From a virus, in the IMG/VR virus record IMGVR_UViG_3300032770_000005, positions 1 to 64,000 of that record: 64,000 nucleotides of DNA. One strand, 5' to 3'. Below, piece after piece: positions 44,567 to 52,489 of this stretch (the first letter of the stretch is position 1; each line of letters begins with the position of its first letter). The notes beneath the pieces are model-generated. The model was not told where the DNA came from. It did no database searches and saw only the letters and a program-made list of their open reading frames with translations. The translations under genes were made by a program, and so were the position numbers.

Positions 44567-44635
44567 AGAGTATGAAGAACGTGTCCGACAGGTCAAGTCC
44601 CAGATCTCGCCTCGCCTGTCCTCGCGGTGTAACCT
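44567..44635. promoter_or_regulatory. Divergent control region with operator
   Basis: - strand: TTGACC (44591-44596), 18 bp, TACTCT (44567-44572), ATG 7 bases on. The palindrome AACGTGTCCGACAGGTC (44578-44594) covers this spacer. + strand: TAACCT (44630-44635) is a -10 8 bases before the muramidase ATG; its -35 is weak. Confidence 0.7.
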
Positions 44636-44642
44636 CTCGGAC

Positions 44643-45479
44643 ATGAGCTACAGGGCCGTCCGACTCGTGCGTTCGGCGCCACGCCGCGTCTACGTGCGGC
44701 GCGGCCTTGGATTGCGGCGCGGCCTTGGGCAGTCGGTCCCAGCGACACCGGACCTCACGCAGTGGCGGCAGGACGTGTCGCTGGCCGCGCAAGCCGGCAT
44801 CCCGGTACTCGCGCTCAAGGCGATCCGCTCGAACGAGTCCGGCGGCGACCCGAGCGTCATCCGCTTCGAGTCGAGGATCTTCAACGACCTGACGAACAAC
44901 CAGTACGCCTCGCAGCCGGCGTTCTCGGGCGGTGCTGGCTACAGCGGGACGGGCACGTCGCTGCCGAACGCCTTTCAGCAGGCCTACCGGCTCGATCCGA
45001 CGAACGCCGTGAACGCTACGTCGTGGGGCGCCTACCAGGTGCTGCTGCGTGACGCGGGGCCGCAGATCTGGGCGCAGGCCGGCAACGACCCCGCCCGCTT
45101 CATCCAGATGTTCAACGCCGACCCCGCGAGCGTGAGCGAGCAGATCTTGGTGAGCTGGTTCAAGAACCCGCAGCACGCTGCGGCACAGCAGGCGGCGCAG
45201 CAGTACGACTGGGTCACCCTTGCGCATCACTACAACGGCTGCGCGCTGCCGTGCGACACGTACGCAGGCCGGCTGGAGGACGCCTACAACGCGTGGCTGC
45301 CGCAGTGGCAGATCGTGCAGCCCGAGCTGGCCCAGCAGGCCGCCTACATCGCGATCGGCGTGGGCGCGGTCGGCATCCTCGCGCTCGCGGGGCTCACCTA
45401 CGCGATCATGCGCCGCCGTCGTCAGCGAGCTGCGGCTGCGGCGGCACCCGCTCCAGCGGCGGCACCTGCCGCGGCCTGA
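44643..45479 (+). CDS. Muramidase with C-terminal membrane anchor
   Basis: 278 aa. ALKAIRSNESGGDPSVIRFE (E65) followed by SWGAYQVLL and LAHHYNGCALPCDTYAGRLE matches the N-acetylmuramidase (DUF3380-type) lysin layout. The C-terminus has one membrane helix (AYIAIGVGAVGILALAGLTY) and an Arg/Ala/Pro tail. Likely a membrane- or virion-tethered peptidoglycan hydrolase for entry or lysis. The Arg-rich N-terminus is unusual. Confidence 0.8.
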   Translation: MSYRAVRLVRSAPRRVYVRRGLGLRRGLGQSVPATPDLTQWRQDVSLAAQAGIPVLALKAIRSNESGGDPSVIRFESRIFNDLTNNQYASQPAFSGGAGYSGTGTSLPNAFQQAYRLDPTNAVNATSWGAYQVLLRDAGPQIWAQAGNDPARFIQMFNADPASVSEQILVSWFKNPQHAAAQQAAQQYDWVTLAHHYNGCALPCDTYAGRLEDAYNAWLPQWQIVQPELAQQAAYIAIGVGAVGILALAGLTYAIMRRRRQRAAAAAAPAPAAAPAAA

Positions 45480-45480
45480 C

Positions 45481-45669
45481 CTATCGGGGACCGAACACGA
45501 GAGCGCCGATCGCCGCGACCTCTCTTGGTCCGACGATGCCGCCTGCTTCCGAGGCGTTCGCGCGTTGCTCCCAGGTCTTACGTGACATCGCGAACGCCCG
45601 GCGCTCGGCATCGTCGAGAAGCGCGATGCGGCAGCGCTGCTTCAGCTCGTGGCGCTCCTCATCCGTCAT
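45481..45669 (-). CDS. Small protein, 62 aa
   Basis: MTDEERHELKQRCRIALLDD..., helical. It overlaps the integrase stop by 11 bases, so the two are coupled. Function unknown; perhaps an integrase accessory protein. Confidence 0.5.
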   Translation of the reverse strand: MTDEERHELKQRCRIALLDDAERRAFAMSRKTWEQRANASEAGGIVGPREVAAIGALVFGPR

Positions 45670-46708
45670 CGATCGCGGCCGCCGCCTGCGCGGCAGCCTT
45701 CGCTCGGACCTGGTTCAAGAGGTCTTCGACGCTCTTCGGGGGGCCCTTCATCCGACCGAGGTAGATCGCGGTCGTGTTCGGGTTCTCCTGTCCGAGCTGC
45801 TGCTGGATGGACTGGATCACCTCGCCGGCCTCGTCGAGGTCGTGGGCGAAGGCGTGACGGATGCCGTGCGTGTGCACTCGGTCGGGCGAGATCCCCGCCG
45901 TGACGGCGGCGCGCTTCACGATCACTCCGATCTGGTTCGGGTTCATGCAGCGGTGCGGGTCGAGGTGCATGTAGGAGCCGGGCCGGATCATCGGGCCGAA
46001 GACAGCGGAGTCGGGTCTGAGCGAGGAGAGGCGGTTGCTCGTGATCCAGTGCTTGCGCATCGCGTTGTAGGCCACCGTGGGCAGGTGGAACTGCTTGACC
46101 TTGCCGCCCTTGACCTTGATCCGGTACGAGCGCGGCTCGGTCTCGATGTCGAGGTCGCGCACGCGTAGGTTTGCGGCTTCGGCACGCCGGCGTCCTGTGA
46201 AGGCCAGGAACACGAGCACGGCGTAGTCGCGGCGCCCGATGGGATCGGTCGGGAGCGCACGGAGCATCTTCTGGAGGTCGACACGGTCGACTGGTTTGCT
46301 GCGTCCGTACGGAGACGGCGTGATGTCCTTGCGTGGGACGAGGCGGAAAGGGTTCGACGTGAGGAGCGGCTTTCCGCTCGTGTCCGGGGGCCGAGCGAGG
46401 AAGTCGAAGAACGCGGTGCACGCGGCGAGTCTCGTGCTGATCGTGCCGTCACTGAGGTCACGGCTGCGGAGCCACTTCTTGTAGTAGGCGGCCTCGGCGA
46501 CCGTGATGTTCTCTGGGCAGCGCCAGTTCCACAGCTCGAAGAACTCGCGGATCGCAAAGCCGTAGGTCTTGGCGGTGTTGGGCGTCTTGCTCATCAAGAA
46601 GCCCGCGAGCGCGATCATGTAGAGCTTGGACGCTCCGGGGTCGCCACCTCCGAAGGCCAGCATGTCGGCCGCAGACCCGGGCGCCGTGCTTCGTACGACG
46701 ATGTCCAC
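45659..46708 (-). CDS. Tyrosine recombinase (integrase/Xer-like)
   Basis: 349 aa. The SAM-like N-terminal domain is at ~30-125. Catalytic residues: R in FTGRRRAEAANLRVRDLD, K in KGGKVKQ, HTHGIRH (HxxR), and the Tyr in NTTAIYLG. The usual LGH is LGQ here. It probably integrates or resolves the element. The start is 7 bases after a TAACCT box (46715-46720, - strand). Confidence 0.88.
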   Translation of the reverse strand: MDIVVRSTAPGSAADMLAFGGGDPGASKLYMIALAGFLMSKTPNTAKTYGFAIREFFELWNWRCPENITVAEAAYYKKWLRSRDLSDGTISTRLAACTAFFDFLARPPDTSGKPLLTSNPFRLVPRKDITPSPYGRSKPVDRVDLQKMLRALPTDPIGRRDYAVLVFLAFTGRRRAEAANLRVRDLDIETEPRSYRIKVKGGKVKQFHLPTVAYNAMRKHWITSNRLSSLRPDSAVFGPMIRPGSYMHLDPHRCMNPNQIGVIVKRAAVTAGISPDRVHTHGIRHAFAHDLDEAGEVIQSIQQQLGQENPNTTAIYLGRMKGPPKSVEDLLNQVRAKAAAQAAAAIDDG

Positions 46709-46714
46709 TGTCCA

Positions 46715-46757
46715 AGGTTAGCATGCACTTGCAGGCCGAGAACCTGTCTGACACCAT
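46715..46757. promoter_or_regulatory. Integrase promoter region with operator
   Basis: On the - strand TAACCT (46715-46720) is the -10; the -35 (46738-46743, GTTCTC) is weak. The palindrome AACCTGTCTGACACCAT (46741-46757) overlaps the -35 and also the start region of the divergent small gene. Confidence 0.55.
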
Positions 46758-47007
46758 GTCGCTGTCGTCGGAGAAGCTGAAGGAGCACATGAACATCGGC
46801 GAGCTGGTCGAGAGCGGACGCGTGAAGAGCGACCTGAAGCTCAAGGTACGGGTTCCGGCGCGACTCCAGGACAAGTACGGCGTGCACACGCGCGGCATCT
46901 ACGCGGGGCTCAAGCCGAAGGAGCCGGGCAGCCGCGTCCAGCTCGTGTACGTGCGCGTGAACGGCAGGCGCCTGACCTTCCGGCCGCAAGATCTCGAACT
47001 CGCATGA
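46756..47007 (+). CDS. Small protein, 83 aa
   Basis: MSLSSEKLKEHMNIGELVES..., with ATG 46,723 as an alternative (94 aa) that would run through the operator. The C-terminal half is beta-rich and basic (GVHTRGIYAGLKP). The stop overlaps the next ATG. Confidence 0.6.
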   Translation: MSLSSEKLKEHMNIGELVESGRVKSDLKLKVRVPARLQDKYGVHTRGIYAGLKPKEPGSRVQLVYVRVNGRRLTFRPQDLELA

Positions 47008-47255
47008 CGGCCTCCGCGCTCGTCGTCGCGCTCGTCACGTTGGTGATGGTGCTCGGGACGGCCTGGGTCGTCGGTCAGGCGATGCTCGCGTATTGGATCG
47101 TGCGCGCGTCTCCGCCGCGGCCGGTCGCGGTAGCCGTGTGTTGGCGCTGGGACTCATGGGTTGCGACAGATGCGCCGCAGCAGCCTGGCCTGTGCGTAGT
47201 GCATGACGTGGGGCCCGTGCGCGTCTTCGTGCTCTACGGCGCGCCGAGCGAGTGA
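47004..47255 (+). CDS. Small membrane protein, 83 aa
   Basis: One strong N-terminal helix (ALVVALVTLVMVLGTAWVVG) then a soluble Trp/Cys-containing domain. Function unknown. Confidence 0.65.
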   Translation: MTASALVVALVTLVMVLGTAWVVGQAMLAYWIVRASPPRPVAVAVCWRWDSWVATDAPQQPGLCVVHDVGPVRVFVLYGAPSE

Positions 47256-47268
47256 GTTGAAAGAACGC

Positions 47269-47297
47269 TTGACGCTCCCGTCTGCGTAGGGTACGGC
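47269..47297 (+). promoter_or_regulatory. Promoter with GAGTTGAAAGAA upstream box
   Basis: TTGACG (47269-47274), 17 bp, TACGGC (47292-47297); GTG start 7 bases later. GAGTTGAAAGAAC precedes the -35 and recurs before the promoter at 55,560; a shorter form occurs at 51,739. Confidence 0.65.
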
Positions 47298-47303
47298 GAC
47301 AGA

Positions 47304-47993
47304 GTGATCCCCACAGAGCGACTGGACGCGCTGGACCGGGCCATCGAGCGCGGGGAAGTGCTGCGCAACGACTGGGCCCGGGAACAGGATGGTCATCAGC
47401 TGGCGTGCCTGCTCGCACATCTTTCGCCAGAGGTGGCGGTGGAGAAGTCGGCGGACGCCTGCCCCGCCAAGACCCTCGACCCGTGGTTCGCGCACCTGTT
47501 GCCGTGGATCGATGACGCGTGCTCACTCGAACGACGCGACGAGTTCCTGCGTCGCACGGCGGCGGTCCTGCGGCGCTGGGACGCACTGTCAGCCGAGACG
47601 CGTTGCCGGCTCGACTACGAATGTCGCGCGATTGCGGTGCGAGAGTCGCGGCTACGTGTGTCCGCGAGCGAAGAGCAGGCGCTTGCGGCAGTCGACGGCA
47701 TGCTTGCGTTGCTAGACCGGGCGGCCGTGGGCGGTGAGGTCAGCGCGCAGGAGTGGTCGGCGGCGGCGGCGACGGCGCGGGCGGCGGCCGCACAGGAGTG
47801 GTCGGCGGCGGCGGCGGCGGCGGCCGCGCAAGTGCGGGCGGCGGCGGCGGGGGCGGCCGCGTGGGCGGCGCGGGCGGCACCGGCTTCGGCGCGGGCGGCA
47901 GCAGCGGCTTGGGCGCGGGCGGCGGCGTCCGATCGAATGATCGACCGCATGCTCACCGCCATGGAGCGCGAGTGCGCGAAGGTGACGCCATGA
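47304..47993 (+). CDS. MIPxERLDALD family protein, copy 4
   Basis: 229 aa, GTG start right at the promoter. Full set of family blocks with an expanded Ala-rich middle (AQEWSAAAATARAAAAQEWS). Nearly identical in sequence to the next copy, which overlaps it by ATGA: a recent tandem duplication. Confidence 0.8.
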   Translation: MIPTERLDALDRAIERGEVLRNDWAREQDGHQLACLLAHLSPEVAVEKSADACPAKTLDPWFAHLLPWIDDACSLERRDEFLRRTAAVLRRWDALSAETRCRLDYECRAIAVRESRLRVSASEEQALAAVDGMLALLDRAAVGGEVSAQEWSAAAATARAAAAQEWSAAAAAAAAQVRAAAAGAAAWAARAAPASARAAAAAWARAAASDRMIDRMLTAMERECAKVTP

Positions 47994-48673
47994 TCCCTAC
48001 GGAACGGTTGGACGCGCTGGACCGGGCCATCGAGCGCGGGGAGGTGCTGCGCAACGACTGGGCTCGGGAGCAGGACGGTCGCCAGCTCGCGTGCCTGCTC
48101 GCGCATCTTTCGCCAGAGGTGGCGGTGGAGAAGTCGGCGGACGCCTGTCCGACCAAGACGCTCGACCCGTGGTTCGCGCATCTGCTGCCGTGGATCGACG
48201 ATGCGTGCTCGCTGGAGCGCCGCGACGAGTTCTTGCGTCGCACGGCGGCAGTGCTGCGGCGCTGGGACGCGCTGTCGGCAGAGACTCGGCGGCGTCTCGA
48301 CTACGAGTGCAGGGCGATCGCGGTGCGAGAGGCGCGGCTGCACGTGTCTGCGAGCGAAGAGCAGGCGCTTGCGGCGATCGACAGCATGTTCGCGTTGCTC
48401 GACCGCGCGATCGCGGGCGGTGAGGTCAGCAAGCAGGAGTGGTCGGCGGCGGCGGCGTCGGCGCGGGCGGTGGTCGCACAGGAGTGGTCGGCGCCGGCGG
48501 CGGGGGCGGCAGCGGCCGCGCAAGTGCGGGCGGCGGCGGCGCGTGCGGCACAGCTGGCGACTGAGGCGGTGTTGGCGCCCGAGGTGGCGGCTCAGGCGAT
48601 GGCGTCCGATCGCATGATCGACCAGATGCTCTCCGCCATGGAGCGCGAGTGCGCGAAGGCGGCGGTGACATGA
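47990..48673 (+). CDS. MIPxERLDALD family protein, copy 5
   Basis: 227 aa. Very similar to copy 4 but with a different Ala-rich segment length and content (EWSAPAAGAAAAAQVRAAAA). Suggests that GCG-repeat slippage diversifies the family. Confidence 0.8.
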   Translation: MIPTERLDALDRAIERGEVLRNDWAREQDGRQLACLLAHLSPEVAVEKSADACPTKTLDPWFAHLLPWIDDACSLERRDEFLRRTAAVLRRWDALSAETRRRLDYECRAIAVREARLHVSASEEQALAAIDSMFALLDRAIAGGEVSKQEWSAAAASARAVVAQEWSAPAAGAAAAAQVRAAAARAAQLATEAVLAPEVAAQAMASDRMIDQMLSAMERECAKAAVT

Positions 48674-48882
48674 AGCTCGTGCATGCGATCAAGCTGGCGC
48701 GTCAGTGCAGCCTGAACGAGCCGCTCACGCCTGAGCAGATGATCGCGATCTTCGTACTAGCCGAGCTGGGCGACCGGGTCGCGAAGGCAAAGCCGACCGT
48801 GCGAGCGCTGTATCGTGCCATCGACACGGAAGACCTGAACCAGCAGGAGCTGTTGGTCGGGACCGAGAAGGTCGAGGAGTAG
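48670..48882 (+). CDS. Small helical protein, 70 aa
   Basis: MKLVHAIKLARQCSLNEPLT..., ATGA overlap with copy 5. Helical, function unknown. Confidence 0.6.
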   Translation: MKLVHAIKLARQCSLNEPLTPEQMIAIFVLAELGDRVAKAKPTVRALYRAIDTEDLNQQELLVGTEKVEE

Positions 48883-49104
48883 GTGGAGGAGTGCGAGCTG
48901 TGCGCTCAGCCGGTCTCCGTCGAGCGTGTGATCGAACGCCCGAGCGCGGGGGAGATCGCCTACCTGACGAAGTTCTTCTGGGTCATCGACCCGGCGCGGC
49001 TCGTGTTCTGCAACGCCATCTGCCGGCGCCGCTGGCACAGCTTGCGGCGGCGAGCTACATGGATGGCCCATTCGGCCGACTGCATGTGCGCTGAGTGTCT
49101 GTAG
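48883..49104 (+). CDS. Small Cys-rich protein, 73 aa
   Basis: GTG directly after the previous stop. CELCAQ near the start and FCNAICRRRWH, then ADCMCAECL at the end, give a zinc-finger-like Cys pattern. Confidence 0.6.
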   Translation: MEECELCAQPVSVERVIERPSAGEIAYLTKFFWVIDPARLVFCNAICRRRWHSLRRRATWMAHSADCMCAECL

Positions 49105-49109
49105 GGTTC

Positions 49110-49130
49110 GAGAGGAGACAGGCTCCTCTC
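49110..49130 (+). terminator. Perfect 8-bp stem-loop before the RRM gene
   Basis: GAGAGGAG (49110-49117), loop ACAGG, CTCCTCTC (49123-49130). It could be a terminator or a 5' leader element of the RRM gene. Being purine-rich with GGAG, it might sequester a ribosome site. No T-run. Confidence 0.55.
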
Positions 49131-49145
49131 CTGATGGAGTGTGCG

Positions 49146-49532
49146 ATGGGTAAGAAGGTGTTCGTGGGCGGTCTGCCTTGGGCGATCGACGATCAAGAGC
49201 TGGCGAACGTGTTCAAGCAGGTCGGTGCGGTCGTCGAAGCGAAGGTCATCACCGACCGCGAGACCGGCCGGTCCCGTGGGTTCGGGTTCGTGACGTTCGC
49301 GAGCGAAGATGCGGTGCCGCTCGCCATCAAGGAGTTCGACGGCGCCGAGCTGCAAGGTCGCAGGATCAACGTCAACGAGGCGCAGGAGCGCTCGGGCGGT
49401 GGTGGCGGCCCACGGCACTCCGGCGGCGGGGGCGGCCATCAGCAGGCGCCGCGTGGCGGAAACAGCGGCGGCGGGCGCCGCGATCGCGACGAGGGTCGCC
49501 GCGGCCGACGGCGCGAGCACGACGACTGGTAG
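49146..49532 (+). CDS. RRM RNA-binding protein with Gly/Arg tail
   Basis: 128 aa from MGKKVFVGGLPW. RNP2 is VFVGGL and RNP1 RGFGFVTF (44-51), a single RRM as in cyanobacterial/proteobacterial Rbp proteins. The tail is Gly/Arg/Asp-rich (GGGGGPRHSGGGGGHQQ). Bacterial RRMs often respond to cold or act as RNA chaperones. In this element it may bind element transcripts. ATG 49146 fits the RRM start. Confidence 0.9.
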   Translation: MGKKVFVGGLPWAIDDQELANVFKQVGAVVEAKVITDRETGRSRGFGFVTFASEDAVPLAIKEFDGAELQGRRINVNEAQERSGGGGGPRHSGGGGGHQQAPRGGNSGGGRRDRDEGRRGRRREHDDW

Positions 49533-49570
49533 TCCTGGGCTGCGCGACGGGAGAAGCGGACCGGCTGTAG

Positions 49571-49576
49571 TACAAT
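49571..49576 (+). promoter_or_regulatory. -10 box of a leaderless gene
   Basis: TACAAT, a near-consensus -10, is followed 7 bases later by the ATG at 49,583. The -35 at 17 bp (CGGGAG) is weak. Confidence 0.55.
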
Positions 49577-49582
49577 CCGTCC

Positions 49583-50032
49583 ATGGCCCTCGACGCGCAG
49601 AAGGACTTGATCTGGCTCTGGGGACAGCTCTGGACGACGCTGGCCGTGTCGATGCTCATCTACGGCGGCGACGTGACGAGCGAGCGGCTGTGGCGCACCC
49701 TGGTCCCGGCGACGCGAGAGGTCTTCGGCGGCAAGGAACCGGACAGCCTGCCGATGTACTTTCGCGTCTGGTACGCGACCCGGGCCGCTCATCCGCTCGT
49801 CGCCGGCGCGCTCGCCAGTCTTCTCCCGATTCCGCATCCCGTCTGGGTAGCGAGCCCGGTCACGGCGATGATCTGGTTCGCGCTCGCCGGCATGGGCAAC
49901 GGTCAGGTGCACCTGCTGGTCGACGGCCTCACCGAGCAGACGCAGAAGATCGTGGGCCTGCTTGCGGACTGGGTGCGCCGTAGGCTGGGGCTCCGCTCGT
50001 CAGAGCCTCCGAGGGAAGACCGCGACCGATGA
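49583..50032 (+). CDS. Membrane protein, 149 aa
   Basis: Two to three hydrophobic stretches (LWTTLAVSMLIYGG, VAGALASLLPIPHPVWVASP, AMIWFALAGMG) and a basic C-terminus. Function unknown; possibly lysis-related by neighbourhood (50,238 and 50,884 genes). Confidence 0.6.
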   Translation: MALDAQKDLIWLWGQLWTTLAVSMLIYGGDVTSERLWRTLVPATREVFGGKEPDSLPMYFRVWYATRAAHPLVAGALASLLPIPHPVWVASPVTAMIWFALAGMGNGQVHLLVDGLTEQTQKIVGLLADWVRRRLGLRSSEPPREDRDR

Positions 50033-50241
50033 CGACGCCCGAGACGTACGCCGCTCGCGTGAACAAGCTGCTCGACCAGCTCGACGTGCCGCTGGTGAAG
50101 CTGCACGTGTACCCGGAGGATGTGACCGTGGCGGGCGAGCAGGTCGTGATGTCGATGAGCGTGCTCGATGCCCGCTTGCGACTGGAGGTCAGCTGCTCAA
50201 CGCTCGAACTGGTCCTTGCGCTACTTGAGGAAGTACAGTGA
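50029..50241 (+). CDS. Small protein, 70 aa
   Basis: MTTPETYAARVNKLLDQLDV..., ATGA overlap. Helical N-terminus, beta C-terminus. Unknown. Confidence 0.6.
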   Translation: MTTPETYAARVNKLLDQLDVPLVKLHVYPEDVTVAGEQVVMSMSVLDARLRLEVSCSTLELVLALLEEVQ

Positions 50242-50606
50242 CGCGTACCGAAGTGGCTCTGCTCGTGACCGCCGCCGTGATCCTCGTGGTCCTCGGCTTC
50301 GCAGCTGGTCACGGTTGCCGGCCGCCGCCCCCACCGCCGCCGTCCTCCACCGTCACCGGCATCGATGCGGGACCGGGCGAGCGCACGATCGACGACCGCC
50401 TCGATGGGTCGGTGCAGTACAACGAGCAGCTCATGCAGGGCATCGAGCACAAGTTCCAGGACGACATCGCTGCCTTCGACGACCAGCAGCGCGCTGACTA
50501 CCAGCGCTTGCGTGGGCAGGACCTCGAAGCCGCGGCGCGGAGCCTCAGCGACTGGAATCACCAGCGACGAGCCGATGCGGGCGCGTCGAGCACGACCTCG
50601 CCATGA
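50238..50606 (+). CDS. Single-pass membrane protein, 122 aa
   Basis: GTG overlapping the previous stop. N-terminal helix VALLVTAAVILVVLGFAAGH followed by CRPPPPPPP and a long helix with Gln/Arg. The layout (membrane anchor, Pro linker, coiled coil) resembles an inner-membrane spanin-like protein, but no proof. Confidence 0.55.
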   Translation: MTRTEVALLVTAAVILVVLGFAAGHGCRPPPPPPPSSTVTGIDAGPGERTIDDRLDGSVQYNEQLMQGIEHKFQDDIAAFDDQQRADYQRLRGQDLEAAARSLSDWNHQRRADAGASSTTSP

Positions 50607-50851
50607 GGACGACGGGCATGCCTCCGTACGACGAACGAGAGCGGACGGAGCATCAGTACGTCTGCGAGCAGTGCGGGCGTGCCGGATACGAGTGGCCTAC
50701 GGAGCTTCTGGCGAACGAGGTCGAGTGCATGGCCTGCGTGGAGTTGCGTCGGCGCGTCGCGCGACGCGAGGCTGAGTGGATCTTGTGGAAGGCGATGGTG
50801 AAGCTCGGCCGTCTTCCGGATCCCTTTGCGCCAGCGATCGCCAGTCGGTAG
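50603..50851 (+). CDS. Small zinc-ribbon protein, 82 aa
   Basis: VCEQCGRAG and ECMACVE provide two CxxC pairs. ATGA overlap. Not recognised further. Confidence 0.6.
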   Translation: MRTTGMPPYDERERTEHQYVCEQCGRAGYEWPTELLANEVECMACVELRRRVARREAEWILWKAMVKLGRLPDPFAPAIASR

Positions 50852-50854
50852 CCG

Positions 50855-50877
50855 CGCTCCGCGGAGCGCGTTACGCT
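50855..50877 (+). promoter_or_regulatory. Hairpin plus -10 before a secreted protein gene
   Basis: GCGCTCC-GC-GGAGCGC forms a palindrome around 50,855-50,870 and TACGCT (50872-50877) lies 7 bases before the ATG at 50,884. Palindrome may be an operator or terminator. Confidence 0.55.
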
Positions 50878-50883
50878 GCGCCG

Positions 50884-51399
50884 ATGCGGTACGTCACCGT
50901 CGCGGTGCTGTTCTGGTTGGTCGCGCCTGTGATCTGCGCGCAGGCGCCTGCTGCGCCGCCGTCCGCTGCTTCAGCGGTCGCTGCGGTGTCGACCGACCAG
51001 TTCCAGCTGCCGGTCCCTGGCGACATCCTGCCGCTGCATCGTGGTCAACCGGCGCCGCAGGACGGCCTGCTCGTCGCTGAGGACGACATGCTGCACATCC
51101 GGCAGGAGTACGACCGGATGCGGTTCCTGCTCGGGCTCATGACCCAGCACGACAGCGAGGTCTGCGACGTGCGCGTGCAGACCGAGCAGGCACGCACGCA
51201 GGCGGCGACCGACCGCCTGACGCTGACCAATCAGCTGTGGACGGCGCGGCAGCAGGAGCTGCTCGCTTCGATCCAAGCCGCCCAGCATCAGGCGCAGCAG
51301 GCGGCGCAGCGCGAGTGGTACGAGTCGCCGGCGCTGTGGGCGGCCATCGGCGTGGTGCTTGCCACCGTCGTCTACGCCGCGGTCGTAGAGGTGCGCTGA
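50884..51399 (+). CDS. Exported coiled-coil protein with C-terminal helix
   Basis: 171 aa. Signal peptide MRYVTVAVLFWLVAPVICAQ, a Pro/Ala/Gln part, a coiled coil (QEYDRMRFLLGLMTQHDSE..., QAAQHQAQQAAQREW) and a C-terminal membrane helix (WAAIGVVLATVVYAAVVE). Envelope-spanning; spanin- or tail-associated role possible. Confidence 0.6.
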   Translation: MRYVTVAVLFWLVAPVICAQAPAAPPSAASAVAAVSTDQFQLPVPGDILPLHRGQPAPQDGLLVAEDDMLHIRQEYDRMRFLLGLMTQHDSEVCDVRVQTEQARTQAATDRLTLTNQLWTARQQELLASIQAAQHQAQQAAQREWYESPALWAAIGVVLATVVYAAVVEVR

Positions 51400-51400
51400 G

Positions 51401-51733
51401 GTGCGCCACGCCAGTGTTCAGGTCCCCGGGCGCGTGCTGTCAGTGCTGGTGCCCGAGACGTCCGCCGAGTTCCGCGACGGGGTGAACACGAGGGACTTCC
51501 GCGGCTACGACGGCATGCTGTTCGACTACCGCAGCCCGCAGCTCGTGGCGATCACCATGGAACAGACGCCCATCCCGCTTCAGCTGACGTTCTTCGGCGC
51601 GGACCGGCTCGCGCACACGGTCATTGCGGCCCCGCCCTTCAGCGGCATCTATCGGGCAAACTGGCCGTCGCGGTGGGTCATGGAGACGCGCACGCCCACG
51701 TACCGCGTCGGCGATGAGTTGCGTGTGTTGTGA
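51401..51733 (+). CDS. DUF192 protein
   Basis: 110 aa. GYDGMLFDYRSPQLVAITME followed by QTPIPLQLTFFGADR is the DUF192 core (MLF....V.I.M..T.IPLD..F). Function of the family is unknown. GTG start right after the previous stop. Confidence 0.75.
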   Translation: MRHASVQVPGRVLSVLVPETSAEFRDGVNTRDFRGYDGMLFDYRSPQLVAITMEQTPIPLQLTFFGADRLAHTVIAAPPFSGIYRANWPSRWVMETRTPTYRVGDELRVL

Positions 51734-51738
51734 GAACC

Positions 51739-51767
51739 TTGACGCCGCTGCCACGGCAAGGTACACG
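51739..51767 (+). promoter_or_regulatory. Promoter with GAGTTG upstream box
   Basis: TTGACG (51739-51744), 17 bp, TACACG (51762-51767). GAGTTGCG and GAGAACC upstream mirror the promoters at 47,269 and 55,560. GTG start 10 bases on. Confidence 0.6.
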
Positions 51768-51776
51768 CGTTCTCTT

Positions 51777-52235
51777 GTGAGCGACGTGCGCCCGGAGATC
51801 GTCTCGTTCGCCTGGCTGATGGAGCAGAAGCTCCGACAGAGCGACGTGGCGGACGCGGACGAGCGCGAGGCCGAGCAGATGGTGACGCGGCTGATGGCAT
51901 CGTCGCGTGAGCTGGTCTCGGCGATGCGCCGGAAGTCCGGAGTGGACGTCATTCGTCGCGAGGCCGCGGGGCTCGCCACCGACGCCATGAAGATCGCGTC
52001 GTTTGCAGAGCGCGTCGACGGCTACGACGGGCCGGACGTGTTCGAGCTGTTGAAGGGGAACAGCGCCGTCGTCTTCGACCGTGACGGGGAGGTCGTTGCG
52101 GCGGTGATCCCGGGCCCGCCTAGCGACGACATCGTCAGTCGCGGCGCGCTGATCGCTGCATGGCTGATGTGTGTGGACCGCGACAAGCTCGACGTGCTGG
52201 TGGCGGAGATCTTCCCGTCCGGAGCGAAGAGCTGA
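51777..52235 (+). CDS. Hypothetical protein, 152 aa
   Basis: VSDVRPEIVSFAWLMEQKLR..., helical N-terminal half and a beta segment (SAVVFDRDGEVVAAVIPGPP). GTG start. Unknown. Confidence 0.65.
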   Translation: MSDVRPEIVSFAWLMEQKLRQSDVADADEREAEQMVTRLMASSRELVSAMRRKSGVDVIRREAAGLATDAMKIASFAERVDGYDGPDVFELLKGNSAVVFDRDGEVVAAVIPGPPSDDIVSRGALIAAWLMCVDRDKLDVLVAEIFPSGAKS

Positions 52236-52489
52236 TGGCGATGTCTCTCGTCGAGCGCGTTCGCAGGTTCAAGAACACGACCGGCACGTGCTCGTGGGGC
52301 GGCGCGCACGCAGGGCTCCATCCGGATGCGTGCGTCTGCAATCGAGAACCGGATGCGTATCCGGGGACGCCGCACACGCACTACGATGAGCCGCCGCACG
52401 AGTGTGCGCGCTGCGGGTGCACGGCGTACCAGCCGTGGCTCACGCTCGACTTCGTCATCCCGGGTCTGACCGTGGAGCCTACGACATGA
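52235..52489 (+). CDS. Small Cys/His-rich protein, 84 aa
   Basis: TGATG overlap. CSW..H..LHPDACVC and ECARCGCT suggest a zinc site. Unknown role. Confidence 0.6.
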   Translation: MAMSLVERVRRFKNTTGTCSWGGAHAGLHPDACVCNREPDAYPGTPHTHYDEPPHECARCGCTAYQPWLTLDFVIPGLTVEPTT

